A stretch of DNA of 64,000 bases from Picosynechococcus sp. PCC 7117 (GCF_001693275.1 NZ_CP016477.1:2046001-2110000), one strand, 5' to 3'; counted from the first letter of the stretch, positions 25,186-34,823 are shown. The notes: generated from the letters alone by a model not told the origin. Translations and numbers: made by a program.

Positions 25186-26307
25186 ATGTCTGAGCGGAAA
25201 ATTACAGTATCTTTTTCAACGCTGCTGTTGATTGTCGGGGCAGTGCTATTGCTATTTTTACTCTGGCAATTACGTAGTCTACTGGTTGTGCTCATGATTG
25301 CTGTCGTCATTGCAGCGACCCTTGCACCAGTGATTACCATCGCTGAATCTTTCCGGGTGCCCCGCTGGCTGGCAGTGATCGGTGTGTACCTCGGCTTGAT
25401 CTCAATTCTCACGGGGGTAGTTTTACTCATTGGCCCCACGGTAGTTGATCAAATTCAAAAGTTGATCCGGAAGCTACCCCTGTATTTAGAAATTGTTGGG
25501 GTTTTGGTTCAATCCTGGGCCGTGCGCTTGGGCATGACAGAGCCACAAGTTTTAGAACAATTGAACCGTCTTTTTGATTTGCAAGCGTTGACAGCCTGGG
25601 CCTTCCGTTCTTCCCAAGAGCTGCTGATTCGTTCCTACGGCATTACGCGGGGGGTCATTGGGGGCATTTTAAGCTTGATTCTGGCGTTTATGCTCTCTGG
25701 TTATATGCTGTCTGGTTCTGACAAATTAATTAAAGGCTTTGTCAGTCTTTTTCCGGCTCCCTGGGATGAACAACTTCTGGAACAGGTGCAGCCCATGAGC
25801 GAGCGGATGGGAAGTTATATTCAAGGTCGGATCGTGGTTTCGGGGATTCTCGGCATTGTCATCACCATTGGCCTAAGGCTGCTGGGGATTTCAGAATTAG
25901 CCCTCGGTTTGGGGGTGATCGCGGCGGTGACAAATTTAATTCCGTTTTTTGGGCCTGTGCTAGGTGCTGTGCCGGCTTTAATTGTGGCGATCGCCCAGGG
26001 AGGATGGACATTTTTATCCGTCCTACTGCTTTTTACCTTGATCCAAAACCTCGAAACCTATGTATTAGATCCGTTATTAGTCGGTTCTTCGGTCAAAGTG
26101 AACCCGCTTTATCAGTTGTTGGCGGTTTTGGGAGGGGCCCAGGTGCTGGGAATTTTAGGCGCGGTGATTGTGCCACCCTGGGTTGCGGGAGCCGCTGTAC
26201 TGCTCGATAATCTTTACCTCAAAACAAAACCATTACCCGTGTCCCTCACCTCAACGGCGACTCCGTCCCTGTCCGACAGCCATAAATCTGAGAAAAATCA
26301 AGTCTAG
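25186..26307 (+). CDS. AI-2E family transporter (PerM/UPF0118-like)
   Basis: A 373-aa membrane protein with about eight hydrophobic segments: two at the start (residues ~8-50), one at ~65-90, a soluble loop (~90-150), then five more to ~345. ALGLGVIAAVTNLIPFFGPVLGAVPALIVAIAQGG (about 240-275) and NLETYVLDPLLVGSSVKVNPL (about 285) are the diagnostic stretches of the family. Members have been proposed to export autoinducer-2 or act as Na+/H+ antiporters, so the AI-2 name should not be taken literally. It stands alone, between the CCC transporter and the HU gene. Confidence 0.88.
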   Translation: MSERKITVSFSTLLLIVGAVLLLFLLWQLRSLLVVLMIAVVIAATLAPVITIAESFRVPRWLAVIGVYLGLISILTGVVLLIGPTVVDQIQKLIRKLPLYLEIVGVLVQSWAVRLGMTEPQVLEQLNRLFDLQALTAWAFRSSQELLIRSYGITRGVIGGILSLILAFMLSGYMLSGSDKLIKGFVSLFPAPWDEQLLEQVQPMSERMGSYIQGRIVVSGILGIVITIGLRLLGISELALGLGVIAAVTNLIPFFGPVLGAVPALIVAIAQGGWTFLSVLLLFTLIQNLETYVLDPLLVGSSVKVNPLYQLLAVLGGAQVLGILGAVIVPPWVAGAAVLLDNLYLKTKPLPVSLTSTATPSLSDSHKSEKNQV

Positions 26308-26573
26308 GCAGCAATTATTTTGGCGTTCTCTGACAAATTTGCTCTCCCTTGTTCTATTTTTAAAGTTTTGAAACGGAAAAATTGTTGAAATCTATGTAAA
26401 TTAATGCTTTCAGCGATCCATATTGAGCAAAGAACGCTTAGAATAATGCAGGAAAACCTTGCAACAAGATAAGTTTGACCCGCAACAGTGCAAAATATCT
26501 CTTCTGGGATTCTTGTTTTGCCTGGTTTTTTTACCTATACTTCTCACAATATCTAAAATTCAGGAGATTTTTA

Positions 26574-26852
26574 ATGAATAAAGGCGAATTAGTCGATTTA
26601 GTCGCTGAGAAAGCTGGTATCAGCAAAAAGCAGGCAGATTCTGTGATTAGTGCCACCGTAGAGGCAATCATGGAAACCGTTGCCAATGGTGACAAAGTAA
26701 CCCTCGTCGGTTTTGGCTCCTTTGAACCCCGCCACCGCAAAGCGAGAGAAGGTCGCAATCCCAAGACCAACGAAAAAATGCAAATTCCAGCAACCACAGT
26801 GCCCGCATTTTCTGCTGGTAAACAGTTTAAGGAAATGGTTGCCCCTAAATAG
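26574..26852 (+). CDS. hup: HU-family nucleoid DNA-binding protein
   Basis: A 92-aa histone-like protein that bends DNA as a dimer. MNKGELVDLVAEKAGISKKQADSVISATVEAIMETV is the helical dimerisation half. GDKVTLVGFGSFEPRHRKAREGRNPKTNEKMQIPATTVPAFSAGK is the beta-arm body, with the arm-tip proline in RNPKTNE...IPA. ATG 26574 is chosen because AGGAG lies eight bases upstream; a longer frame from 26475 is an artefact. The long AT-rich leader and own terminator suggest a strong single-gene unit. Confidence 0.97.
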   Translation: MNKGELVDLVAEKAGISKKQADSVISATVEAIMETVANGDKVTLVGFGSFEPRHRKAREGRNPKTNEKMQIPATTVPAFSAGKQFKEMVAPK

Positions 26853-26892
26853 AAGTTGGCTTTGGTCGGACAAACTAAAAATGTGTACGGAG

Positions 26893-26938
26893 GCTTAGAT
26901 GGTCACAACGTTGACTCTCTGGGCTTTTTTATTTTTTG
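26893..26938 (+). terminator. Rho-independent terminator of the HU gene
   Basis: GCTTAGA / TCTGGGC outer stem (two G-U pairs) with an inner GTCA / TGAC, then six T and a further T-rich run. It ends just before the 3' end of the convergent aminotransferase gene. Confidence 0.65.
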
Positions 26939-26960
26939 ACTGATCGATATTACTGCGTTG

Positions 26961-28076
26961 TTAAGCCGCCAATAAACGCTTGAGGGTTGTGGCCACTTGT
27001 TCTTGTTCTGGGATGCTGAGGTCGGGGAACATAGGCAAAGACAGCACCTGGTGAGAACATTGCTCAGCAATGGGAAAGGCTCCGGATTGGTAGCCAAAGG
27101 TTGCAAACACGGGCTGGAGATGTAGGGGTTTGGGATAGTACACCATCGCAATGATGCCCTCGGCTTGTAGCTGGCTACGGAGGGTATCGCGATCGCCGGC
27201 TTGAACGAGGATCGTGTATTGGTTCCAGACATGGGTTCCACCAGGGGTCGCTTGGGGGAGTTGAATGCCTTCGATCCCAGCCAGCAATTCATGGTAACGG
27301 TGGGCGATCGCCTGACGTTGTTGATTCCAAAGGTCGAGGTGACGCAATTTAACGGCGAGAATCGTGGCTTGCACCGCGTCTAACCGACTATTTACCCCCA
27401 GCACTTCATGTTGATAGCGGACCTTGGAGCCGTGTTCCCGGAGCATTTTGATCTGCCCATGGAGATCAGGATTGTTGGTCGTCACAGCACCACCATCGCC
27501 ACAACCGCCTAAATTTTTCGTCGGAAAAAAGCTAAAACAGCCAGCATCTCCCCAGGCTCCCACTTGGCGATCGCCCCATTTTGCTCCCGTGGCCTGGGCA
27601 CAATCTTCAACGATAAACAGGCTATGTTTTTGGGCAATTTCCCCAAGACGGGTCATATCCACAGGTTGTCCAAATAAATGAACGGGGATCACGGCCTTGG
27701 TACGGGAAGTAATGGCCGCTTCTAGTTGATCGAGGTCGAGGTTGAAGGTTGCAGCGGTAATATCAACAAAGACAGGGGTTGCGCCACACATGGCAATGGC
27801 TTCTGCAGTGGCGATAAAAGTAAAAGTAGAGGTGATCACCTCATCGCCAACGCCAATCCCAAGGGCTTTTAGGGCCAGATAAAGGGCATCGGTGCCGGAG
27901 TTGCAGCCGATGGCAGAGTTAACTTGGTGATAAGCGGCAAAATGTTTTTCGAATTCGCTTACTGCTGTCCCCCCGATATAGCGACCGGAACTGAGCACTT
28001 CCAAGACGGCGGCATTGGTTTCATCGGCAATGGTTGCATACTGGCGCCCTAGATCAACGGGAGGAATTTGGCTCAT
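26961..28076 (-). CDS. DegT/DnrJ/EryC1/StrS aminotransferase
   Basis: A 371-aa PLP enzyme of the sugar-aminotransferase family. It usually transfers an amino group to a nucleotide-linked keto-sugar for surface polysaccharide or lipid glycan synthesis. GCNSGTDALYLALKALGIGVGDEVI (about residues 58-82) binds the cofactor phosphate, and VEDCAQATGAKW contains the PLP-contacting Asp. CFSFFPTKNLGGCGDGGAV (about 181-199) contains the Schiff-base Lys. The C-terminal HLQPVF and QEQVATTL are typical. No nucleotide-sugar partners sit beside it; the glycosyltransferase and flippase near 35-37 kb could use its product, but that is speculation. Divergent from the FetB-like gene. Confidence 0.9.
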   Translation of the reverse strand: MSQIPPVDLGRQYATIADETNAAVLEVLSSGRYIGGTAVSEFEKHFAAYHQVNSAIGCNSGTDALYLALKALGIGVGDEVITSTFTFIATAEAIAMCGATPVFVDITAATFNLDLDQLEAAITSRTKAVIPVHLFGQPVDMTRLGEIAQKHSLFIVEDCAQATGAKWGDRQVGAWGDAGCFSFFPTKNLGGCGDGGAVTTNNPDLHGQIKMLREHGSKVRYQHEVLGVNSRLDAVQATILAVKLRHLDLWNQQRQAIAHRYHELLAGIEGIQLPQATPGGTHVWNQYTILVQAGDRDTLRSQLQAEGIIAMVYYPKPLHLQPVFATFGYQSGAFPIAEQCSHQVLSLPMFPDLSIPEQEQVATTLKRLLAA

Positions 28077-28161
28077 GGGTGACGGTGATTTTTTGGGTAG
28101 GAATTCGCATAAAAGCGTAAATATAAATGTTATAGGTTATGGGAGTGAAAAAAAAAAGCGC

Positions 28162-28932
28162 ATGGGTGAATTTATTGCCTTAGATCCGGGAGATTTGGGC
28201 TGGGCGTTGGGACTAATTGCCTTGGCGATCGCCCTGGCCCGGTGGCAAAAGTTGGGGCTAGAGGGGCAGCTTTTACTCGCAACGGGACGGACAATTTTGC
28301 AATTGTTGGTGGTGGGCTATGCCCTGGAAATGGTCTTTGCCTTGGCGCACCCATTGGCGGTGTTAGGGATTGTTTTGGTGATGTTGACTATTGCGGCGAT
28401 CGCCGCGAAAAATCGGATTAATGATCGGGTTAAATTGCCGTTGATCTGGGGATCAATTTTTATCAGTTTCAGTGTGCCGTTGGCGTATACCCTACTGGTG
28501 ATTGTGCAGCCGGAGACTTGGTATGACCCCCAGTATTTGATTCCGTTGGCAGGGATGGTCTTGGGGAACGCGATGAATAGTGCTTCCCTGGCGGGAGAAC
28601 GGCTCAGCAGTCGGATTAAAACCAGTCGTTTGGAAATCGAAACCCAGCTTTGTCTCGGTGCAACTCCCAAACAGGCGATCGCCAGCTACCGTACCGAAGC
28701 GATCCGCGCCAGCCTAATCCCGACGATCAATTCTATGATGGTAGTAGGTTTAGTGAGTTTGCCGGGGATGTTTACGGGGCAAGTCTTATCGGGCATTGAT
28801 CCGCTTAATGCTGCCTCCTATCAAATTTTGATTCTCTTTTTGATTGTGACCATTAACCTCATCTGTACTTCCCTGGTAACCGAGGGCCTTTATCGGCAAT
28901 TTTTTAACCCCACTGCCCAGCTCACCCTCTAA
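28162..28932 (+). CDS. fetB: FetB-like (UPF0014) iron-export ABC permease
   Basis: A 256-aa membrane protein with about six to seven helices, matching UPF0014/FetB. Diagnostic stretches are ATGRTILQLLVVGYALEMVF (about 34-53), LIPLAGMVLGNAMNSASLAGERL, the coupling segment RLEIETQLCLGATPKQAI and INSMMVVGLVSLPGMFTGQVLSGIDPLNAASYQI. In E. coli FetA (ATPase) and FetB export iron and protect from oxidative stress. No FetA gene is adjacent here, so the ATPase must be elsewhere or the substrate differs. The start is set at ATG 28162, where the family alignment begins; the frame stays open further upstream into the divergent gene. Confidence 0.82.
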   Translation: MGEFIALDPGDLGWALGLIALAIALARWQKLGLEGQLLLATGRTILQLLVVGYALEMVFALAHPLAVLGIVLVMLTIAAIAAKNRINDRVKLPLIWGSIFISFSVPLAYTLLVIVQPETWYDPQYLIPLAGMVLGNAMNSASLAGERLSSRIKTSRLEIETQLCLGATPKQAIASYRTEAIRASLIPTINSMMVVGLVSLPGMFTGQVLSGIDPLNAASYQILILFLIVTINLICTSLVTEGLYRQFFNPTAQLTL

Positions 28933-29007
28933 GTTTTGCTCCTTACCAATCCTTGCTAGACTGAATTTCCATATTTGCCGCGATCCATCTCTCACGGAAA
29001 AACGACC

Positions 29008-29973
29008 ATGTTTGCTGCTGCCGCTGCCCGCCCGACAACACCCGCCATTCCCCAAGACCTCTTTGGGGCGATCGCCGATCTCAAACAAGACCTCAACGCC
29101 ATCATCCTCGCCCACTACTACCAAGAAAATGACATCCAAGACATTGCCGACTACATTGGTGATTCCTTGGGATTAGCCCGCCAAGCCGCCGAAACCGATG
29201 CCGAAGTGATTGTCTTCGCCGGGGTACATTTCATGGCAGAAACTGCCAAAATTCTCAATCCCAATAAACTTGTGCTTCTGCCCGATCTCGATGCCGGTTG
29301 TTCCCTCGCCGACAGTTGCCCCCCCGCCGAATTCGCCCAATTTAAAGCCAAGCACCCAGACCACATCGTCATTTCTTATATCAACTGCACCGCCGAGATC
29401 AAGGCGATGAGCGATATTATCTGCACCAGCTCCAACGCCGTCAAAATCGTCAACCAAATTCCTGCCGACCAACCGATCATTTTTGCCCCGGATAAAAACC
29501 TCGGTCGTTACGTGAGTGAACAAACCGGACGGGATCTCCTCCTCTGGCAGGGCAGTTGCATTGTCCACGAAACCTTTTCCGAAAAACGTATCATCGAACT
29601 CAAACTCGAACATCCCGACGCGGAGGTGCTCGCTCACCCTGAATGCGAAACTCCTGTGTTAAACCATGCTGACTTTATCGGCTCCACGACCGCCCTACTA
29701 AAACGCTCCCAAGAGAGTGCCAGCCAGACTTTCATTGTCGCCACCGAACCGGGCATCATCCATCAAATGGAAAAGGCCAGCCCCAGTAAAACTTTTATCC
29801 CGGCCCCTTCTACCAGTAACTGTGCCTGCAATGAATGCCCCCATATGCGCCTTAACACCCTAGAAAAACTTTATTTGGCCATGAAACATAAAGCCCCGGA
29901 AATCACTCTTAGCCCCGACATTGCGACGGCTGCCTTGAAACCGATTCAGAAAATGCTAGAGATGAGTGTCTAG
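29008..29973 (+). CDS. nadA: Quinolinate synthase A
   Basis: A 321-aa enzyme condensing iminoaspartate with dihydroxyacetone phosphate to quinolinate in NAD synthesis. It carries an oxygen-sensitive [4Fe-4S] cluster. Cluster Cys are expected in [13 protein letters not shown] (about residues 92-104), QGSCIVHE and [11 protein letters not shown]-type motif near residue 272-280 ([10 protein letters not shown]). [30 protein letters not shown] at the N-terminus and [19 protein letters not shown] are hallmark stretches. ATG 29008 is chosen over an upstream TTG by family length. No other nad genes are adjacent. Confidence 0.96.
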   Translation: MFAAAAARPTTPAIPQDLFGAIADLKQDLNAIILAHYYQENDIQDIADYIGDSLGLARQAAETDAEVIVFAGVHFMAETAKILNPNKLVLLPDLDAGCSLADSCPPAEFAQFKAKHPDHIVISYINCTAEIKAMSDIICTSSNAVKIVNQIPADQPIIFAPDKNLGRYVSEQTGRDLLLWQGSCIVHETFSEKRIIELKLEHPDAEVLAHPECETPVLNHADFIGSTTALLKRSQESASQTFIVATEPGIIHQMEKASPSKTFIPAPSTSNCACNECPHMRLNTLEKLYLAMKHKAPEITLSPDIATAALKPIQKMLEMSV

Positions 29974-30156
29974 AACAAAGGCGTTAGTCGCGGCAAAATA
30001 GACGGTAGCAAATTGACAAAAATCCTTTAGAGTAAATTACATTCCCTATTTGGGAAGTAAAACATTTGTAAATCTGTGTAAGTCAAGCAAAAAGATTGCC
30101 CATTCCCTTGCTATAAATTGGAATGATAGTAATGGGATGTACTTTCTTAGAGAATC

Positions 30157-30786
30157 GTGGTTTTTCCCCGATTTTTACGCAAAGATAGTGAAGTGATTGG
30201 CCCCCTTGTCCCGGAATTTTCCAAGAAACCTATGAGTATTGATCAAATTGTTGAACAAGCCCTAAAAGACGGCTATCTCACCCCGAGCATGGAAGCGGAA
30301 GTTGGACGCATTTGCGATATGTCCTCTGAGCTTTCCATTGAGGAATATATGGCGCTAGATCGCCTGATGGGGGCTTTGCTCACGGGGGAAGTGATTGCTG
30401 TCCCCCGGAAACAATTCATCAATGTTATGGAGGAGCTAGTTATTAGCCGCTCCATTGCCCGGGTCGCTGAGATCGAGGCGAGTAGCACCCAAAGTTTGGA
30501 TGTAGGGGATATTGCGGCCTATGCCCTAAACCGTTTGCCACCGCTCTACGCAACGACGGAAGAGGGAGCGAACTATCAGCGTCAAAAGGCCCGTGAGGAA
30601 TTGCAGGGTTTAATTAATGAACAGGTGGATGCAGCCCTGTCTCGCTATCTAGACCGACCGGACTTTTTCCCTGAGCGCCAGGCGATCGCCTCTCCGAACC
30701 AAGACAAGAGCATGTTAGCCCAGGTTAGTAAGCTCCTGGAAGGCTATGCACCGGGCTTTGAACAGGAAGAGAATGTGTTTTCCTAG
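30157..30786 (+). CDS. ComFB-domain protein (cyclic-dinucleotide receptor type)
   Basis: A 209-aa protein whose core (about residues 40-165) is the cyanobacterial late-competence ComFB domain: LTPSMEAEVGRICD, IEEYMALDRLMGALLTGEVIAVPRKQFINVMEELV and LDVGDIAAYALNRLPPLYATTEEGANYQRQKA. From memory, homologues (Slr1970; Nostoc CdgR) bind c-di-GMP or c-di-AMP and affect cell size, motility or competence. The start is uncertain: GTG 30157 gives an extra 25 residues, whereas ATG 30232 (MSIDQIVEQ) fits where homologues usually begin. It lies 100 bases upstream of the SigG-type sigma factor on the same strand. Confidence 0.82.
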   Translation: MVFPRFLRKDSEVIGPLVPEFSKKPMSIDQIVEQALKDGYLTPSMEAEVGRICDMSSELSIEEYMALDRLMGALLTGEVIAVPRKQFINVMEELVISRSIARVAEIEASSTQSLDVGDIAAYALNRLPPLYATTEEGANYQRQKAREELQGLINEQVDAALSRYLDRPDFFPERQAIASPNQDKSMLAQVSKLLEGYAPGFEQEENVFS

Positions 30787-30886
30787 GACTGGGGGCTGAC
30801 ACTTAGAGCTAGGGGCTGGAACTTTTTTCTGGGCCGTAGGGTCTTTGCAAGAAGAAGTCCCGTTATGAGTTCTTTGTGAAGAGAGC

Positions 30887-31543
30887 ATGAACCGATCCCT
30901 TTCTATCCCCATTCCTTCCCAGCAGGGAGTCGTTCCCAAAAGTGGTGTGTCTCCGGAAAAACTCTCTAACTATGATTTAATTCTCCGTTGCCAGGCGGGT
31001 AGTAAGCCTGAGCGGGCTGCTTTCGTGGAATTATTAAAACGTTACCAGTCCCATGTGGATCGACTCCTCTACCACCTCGCTCCGGATTGGCAGGATCGGT
31101 CTGATTTATCCCAGGAAGTTTGGATTCGGGTTTATCGCAATCTTCAGCGTTTGAATGATCCCCAAAAATTTAAGGGTTGGCTGAGTCGAATTATTACAAA
31201 CCTCTTCTATGACGAGCTACGCAAACGTAAACGGGTTCGTCGTCCCCTCTCGTTGGACAATCCGTTTCAGACCCAGGATGGAGAAGTGGCTTGGGATGTG
31301 GCTTCTGATGATCCCAGCCCCGATGATGATCTGGCAACCCAGGAATTTTACGAACATTTACGGGAGGCGATCGCCGAACTACCAGAAGTCTTTCGCACAA
31401 CAATCGTGCTGCGGGAAATTGAAGGGCTCGCCTACGAAGAAATTGCGGAAATCACCGGGGTTTCTCTCGGCACCGTCAAGTCAAGGATCGCCCGGGCCCG
31501 GGCCAAGTTACAGGAAATGCTCCAGCCCTATTTGGCAGACTAG
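30887..31543 (+). CDS. sigG: ECF sigma factor, SigG type
   Basis: A 218-aa extracytoplasmic-function (group 4) sigma factor. Region 2 is YDLILRCQAG...AAFVELLKRYQSHVDRLLYHLAPDWQDRSDLSQEVWIRVYRNLQRLNDPQKFKGWLSRIITNLFYDELRKRKR (about 26-118). Region 4 is AIAELPEVFRTTIVLREIEGLAYEEIAEITGVSLGTVKSRIARARAKLQEML (about 162-214). It resembles Synechocystis Slr1545 (SigG), and the immediately following gene resembles its anti-sigma factor, which supports the assignment. SigG is linked to envelope and oxidative stress responses. The ATG at 30887 follows GAAGAGAG weakly. Confidence 0.88.
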   Translation: MNRSLSIPIPSQQGVVPKSGVSPEKLSNYDLILRCQAGSKPERAAFVELLKRYQSHVDRLLYHLAPDWQDRSDLSQEVWIRVYRNLQRLNDPQKFKGWLSRIITNLFYDELRKRKRVRRPLSLDNPFQTQDGEVAWDVASDDPSPDDDLATQEFYEHLREAIAELPEVFRTTIVLREIEGLAYEEIAEITGVSLGTVKSRIARARAKLQEMLQPYLAD

Positions 31544-31605
31544 ATAATGAAAGCTTTTCTCAGCGGCAAACCGATGGCGATCGCCGAAGAGGGGGTGACC
31601 TAGAA

Positions 31606-32118
31606 ATGAAAAAAAACCACACTTCTCACCAACACCACACCGATTCTGAAACTCCTATGGGCCATAATTTTGAGCAGTTCCAGCGCCTGAGCGCCTATTT
31701 TGATGGGGAGGCCACCCCAGCAGAACGCAAGGAAATTCAGCACCTCCTGGATACTGACCCCCAGGTCAAACAGCAATATCAACAGCTACGGCAACTCAAA
31801 CAAGCACTACAGTTGCTGCCCATTCCCACCAGCATTTCAGCCCAATATCTCGGTCAACGGGTATTGGCGCGGTTGCGTCGTTCCCAGTTACGCACCCTTT
31901 CCCTCTGGGGCAGTGGGGCGATCGCCGCTCTCTTCGTGGCTGGGGTTATGGGTCAGATGCCGCGCCTTAACCTTGATCGCTTTGCTAAAAATGACCCCGA
32001 TCAGCAACCCACCGCTGCCCTAGTCGAAACGCCTCCCCAGGGAGAAGAAGCCCTTGTGGTCGCTCTGAATCGCCCAGTTCTCCAAATTCCCAAACTGGCC
32101 ACCACAGAGTCGCCCTAA
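31606..32118 (+). CDS. Anti-sigma factor (SapG-like)
   Basis: A 170-aa protein with a His-rich start (HTSHQHHTD), an N-terminal cytoplasmic anti-sigma domain (about 20-80; FEQFQRLSAYFDGEATPAERKEIQHLLDTDPQVKQQYQQLRQLKQAL) and a single transmembrane helix (about 100-118; LWGSGAIAALFVAGVMG). A short external or lumenal tail follows. The order sigma-factor gene then membrane anti-sigma gene, 62 bases apart, is the classical arrangement and matches the slr1545-slr1546 pair. The HXXXCXXC zinc motif of ZAS anti-sigma factors is absent: there are no cysteines. A shorter start at MGHNFEQF (31657) is possible. Confidence 0.82.
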   Translation: MKKNHTSHQHHTDSETPMGHNFEQFQRLSAYFDGEATPAERKEIQHLLDTDPQVKQQYQQLRQLKQALQLLPIPTSISAQYLGQRVLARLRRSQLRTLSLWGSGAIAALFVAGVMGQMPRLNLDRFAKNDPDQQPTAALVETPPQGEEALVVALNRPVLQIPKLATTESP

Positions 32119-32250
32119 TGTTTCGGCTGATGTTAAGTTTTGCCCACATCGTCCATGGTGAGCTGCCTCGCCGTGGATTTTTGTTTGGGGGGAATTTCGA
32201 TGTAAAAAAAGCATTATTTTTTTTCTTTTTTCCATCACAAAACCAGGATT

Positions 32251-32268
32251 CTGTCTTCTGATAGACAG
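32251..32268. repeat. 6-bp hairpin in the anti-sigma/ndhD gap
   Basis: CTGTCT and AGACAG around TCTGAT. No T-run follows on either strand; its role is unknown. The gap 32119-32385 otherwise holds T-rich sequence and the ndhD promoter. Confidence 0.35.
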
Positions 32269-32316
32269 ACAACACAAAAAATAAACATGACCATAAAAAG
32301 TTTTTACTTTAACCCC

Positions 32317-32346
32317 TTGGCAGGTTGTAACAAAAATTCATATAAT
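32317..32346 (+). promoter_or_regulatory. Sigma-70-type promoter of the first ndhD
   Basis: TTGGCA (32317-32322) and a perfect TATAAT (32341-32346) are separated by 18 bases. They lie 40 bases before the ndhD start codon, so transcription would start near 32353. Confidence 0.6.
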
Positions 32347-32385
32347 CGGAGGCGAACGCAATAATAAGTATTTTTTCCTAGTCCT

Positions 32386-33990
32386 ATGGATAGCTTGCAA
32401 ATCCCGTGGCTCACTACGGCGATCGCCTTTCCGCTTTTGGCCGCCCTTGTCATTCCCCTCATCCCCGACAAAGAAGGTAAAACCATCCGCTGGTATACCC
32501 TAGGCGTTGCCCTCACCGATTTTGCCCTTTTAGTCACTGCTTTTTGGCAAAACTACGATCTCGGTCGCACAGAATTTCAACTCACTGAAAATTTTGCATG
32601 GATTCCCCAATTGGGGTTGAACTGGTCCCTAGGCGTTGACGGTTTGTCAATGCCTTTAATTATTTTGGCGACCCTGATCACCACCTTGGCGACCCTCGCG
32701 GCCTGGAACGTCACCAAGAAGCCGAAACTCTTTGCGGGCCTCATCCTCGTGATGCTGAGTGCACAAATCGGTGTTTTTGCCGTCCAGGATTTGCTGCTGT
32801 TCTTTATTATGTGGGAATTAGAGCTAGTTCCTGTGTATCTGCTCATTTCCATTTGGGGCGGAAAAAAACGCCTCTATGCGGCCACTAAATTTATTCTCTA
32901 CACGGCCCTAGGTTCTGTTTTCATCCTCGCGTCTACCTTAGCCCTTGCTTTCTATGGCGGTGACGTGACCTTTGATATGCAAGCCCTGGGATTAAAGGAT
33001 TATCCGCTGGCGTTAGAATTACTGGCCTATGCTGGATTTCTCATTGGCTTTGGCGTTAAATTACCTATCTTCCCCCTCCACACTTGGCTACCGGATGCCC
33101 ATAGTGAAGCGTCTGCGCCGGTCTCCATGATCCTTGCTGGTGTGCTCTTAAAAATGGGTGGCTATGGTTTGATTCGGTTAAACATGGAAATGTTGCCGGA
33201 TGCCCATATTCGTTTTGCTCCCCTGCTGATTGTTCTAGGGATTGTCAACATTGTTTATGGGGCGCTGACCGCCTTTGGACAGACCAACTTAAAGCGACGT
33301 TTGGCTTCGTCTTCTATCTCCCACATGGGTTTTGTCCTCGTTGGGATTGCTTCATTCACCGATTTGGGAATGAATGGTGCCGTGTTACAGATGTTGTCCC
33401 ATGGTTTCATTGCGGCGGCCCTGTTCTTCCTGTCTGGGGTCACCTATGAACGAACCCATACTTTAATGATGGACGAAATGAGCGGTATTGCGCGGTTGAT
33501 GCCCAAAACCTTTGCGATGTTTACGGCGGCGGCGATGGCGTCTTTGGCACTACCAGGGATGAGTGGTTTCGTCAGTGAACTGACCGTCTTCCTCGGTTTA
33601 AGCAATAGTGATGCCTATAGCTATGGCTTTAAGGCGATCGCCATTTTCTTAACGGCGGTTGGGGTGATTTTAACGCCCATTTACCTGCTTTCAATGCTGC
33701 GGGAAGTATTCTACGGCAAAGGCTCCCAGGCTCCACTTAGTCTTGCGGCGGGGGAAGATGCCAAACCGAGAGAAATCTTTGTGGCAGTTTGTTTGCTGGC
33801 TCCGATTATTACCATTGGCCTTTATCCAAAACTGGCAACGACTACCTATGATCTCAAAACCGTTGAGGTCGCCTCGAAGGTACGGGCCGCTTTACCGTTG
33901 TATGCAGAGCAACTTCCCCAAAATGGCGATCGCCAAGCGCAAATGGGTTTAAGCTCGCAAATGCCGGCCCTGATTGCCCCTCGTTTTTAG
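32386..33990 (+). CDS. ndhD1: NAD(P)H-quinone oxidoreductase (NDH-1) subunit 4, first copy
   Basis: A 534-aa antiporter-like proton-pumping subunit of NDH-1 in the thylakoid membrane, about 14 helices. Key residues of the family are visible: the Glu in [20 protein letters not shown] (about 142), the Lys in [25 protein letters not shown] (about 223), and the [15 protein letters not shown] stretch. It resembles the NdhD1/NdhD2 group of respiratory and cyclic-flow NDH-1L more than the CO2-uptake NdhD3/D4, judging by the N-terminal half. A second copy lies on the other strand at 57962-59542. The numbering D1 versus D2 is a guess. Terminator at 34064. Confidence 0.92.
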   Translation: MDSLQIPWLTTAIAFPLLAALVIPLIPDKEGKTIRWYTLGVALTDFALLVTAFWQNYDLGRTEFQLTENFAWIPQLGLNWSLGVDGLSMPLIILATLITTLATLAAWNVTKKPKLFAGLILVMLSAQIGVFAVQDLLLFFIMWELELVPVYLLISIWGGKKRLYAATKFILYTALGSVFILASTLALAFYGGDVTFDMQALGLKDYPLALELLAYAGFLIGFGVKLPIFPLHTWLPDAHSEASAPVSMILAGVLLKMGGYGLIRLNMEMLPDAHIRFAPLLIVLGIVNIVYGALTAFGQTNLKRRLASSSISHMGFVLVGIASFTDLGMNGAVLQMLSHGFIAAALFFLSGVTYERTHTLMMDEMSGIARLMPKTFAMFTAAAMASLALPGMSGFVSELTVFLGLSNSDAYSYGFKAIAIFLTAVGVILTPIYLLSMLREVFYGKGSQAPLSLAAGEDAKPREIFVAVCLLAPIITIGLYPKLATTTYDLKTVEVASKVRAALPLYAEQLPQNGDRQAQMGLSSQMPALIAPRF

Positions 33991-34063
33991 CAATCATTGG
34001 ATGCTTTCCATTGATAAGCTCCTTGGGTTAGCACCATAAATTTAGGAAAATAATCTGAAACGG

Positions 34064-34089
34064 ATGGGCTCTAAGTAGCCCATTTTTTT
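34064..34089 (+). terminator. Rho-independent terminator of the first ndhD
   Basis: Perfect 7-bp stem ATGGGCT / AGCCCAT with loop CTAAGT, followed by seven T. Confidence 0.8.
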
Positions 34090-34122
34090 GTCCGAATAAA
34101 TGCTGCTCAGACTACATATTCT

Positions 34123-34644
34123 CTAGAGCCATTTAATCTGCCAAAATTTCTGGTCTGCCGTGCGCTGTTCCTTTTCTGTGAGCCAAGCGGGCATCGGACG
34201 ATAGGTGCCAAAAAGCCGATCCCACCAATCAACACCGATCCCAAAATTATGGTGCCACTGATTGTATTTATGGTGAACGTAATGGACGGGCATCGGTAGC
34301 CAAAAACATTTAACCGGGTTGTCATGTTGCAATTGGTGGGCGAAGGCAGCAAAGGCCGCGTAGAAAAAACAGCCCAGAAACCAACTGATTCCTAGGGTCA
34401 GAGAATGGAGAAAAAAAGGCAACATCACAACATTAATCCCGAAAACATAGTTGCGAAACTCCCAAAGAAAACCCTGGCCAGTACCGCCAACATGATGTTT
34501 GGCATGGCCTTGGCCCAGTTTAGGAAAAATTCGCTTCAGGGGATGCTTGGGGGAAGCATGGAAAATTCGGTGAATCCAATATTCCAGAAAACTACCGAAG
34601 ATAAAGGCCAGGCTGAAGATGAGTAAAGGCAACAAAATTTCCAT
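34123..34644 (-). CDS. Sterol desaturase / fatty-acid hydroxylase family protein
   Basis: A 173-aa diiron membrane oxygenase. The four His clusters of the superfamily are all present: EYWIHRIFH (about residues 22-30), GHAKHH (about 46-51), HQLQH (about 105-109) and HYVHHKYNQWHHNFG (about 121-135). Hydrophobic segments lie at about 5-20 and 65-100. Relatives hydroxylate or desaturate sterols, sphingoid bases, fatty acids or carotenoids. It is shorter than classic sterol desaturases and close in size to small cyanobacterial hydroxylases. It sits divergently from the flippase gene at the edge of the sphingolipid-like cluster, so a long-chain lipid is a plausible substrate. That link is inference. 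Confidence 0.82.
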   Translation of the reverse strand: MEILLPLLIFSLAFIFGSFLEYWIHRIFHASPKHPLKRIFPKLGQGHAKHHVGGTGQGFLWEFRNYVFGINVVMLPFFLHSLTLGISWFLGCFFYAAFAAFAHQLQHDNPVKCFWLPMPVHYVHHKYNQWHHNFGIGVDWWDRLFGTYRPMPAWLTEKEQRTADQKFWQIKWL

Positions 34645-34823
34645 AGGTCACACTTGCAGTTCACGCAAAACTTCAATAGAGTAAACAGGCTATGTTGGCT
34701 ACAACCCTTGCGGTTCGCCATGATTGGGCCAGGGAACATTTGTGAACTTTTGTATTATAGTTGTCTCGGCAAACCTTTGGGTCTCAACAGTGAAGGCCGT
34801 AATTTTTTTTTCGTCACGAATCA

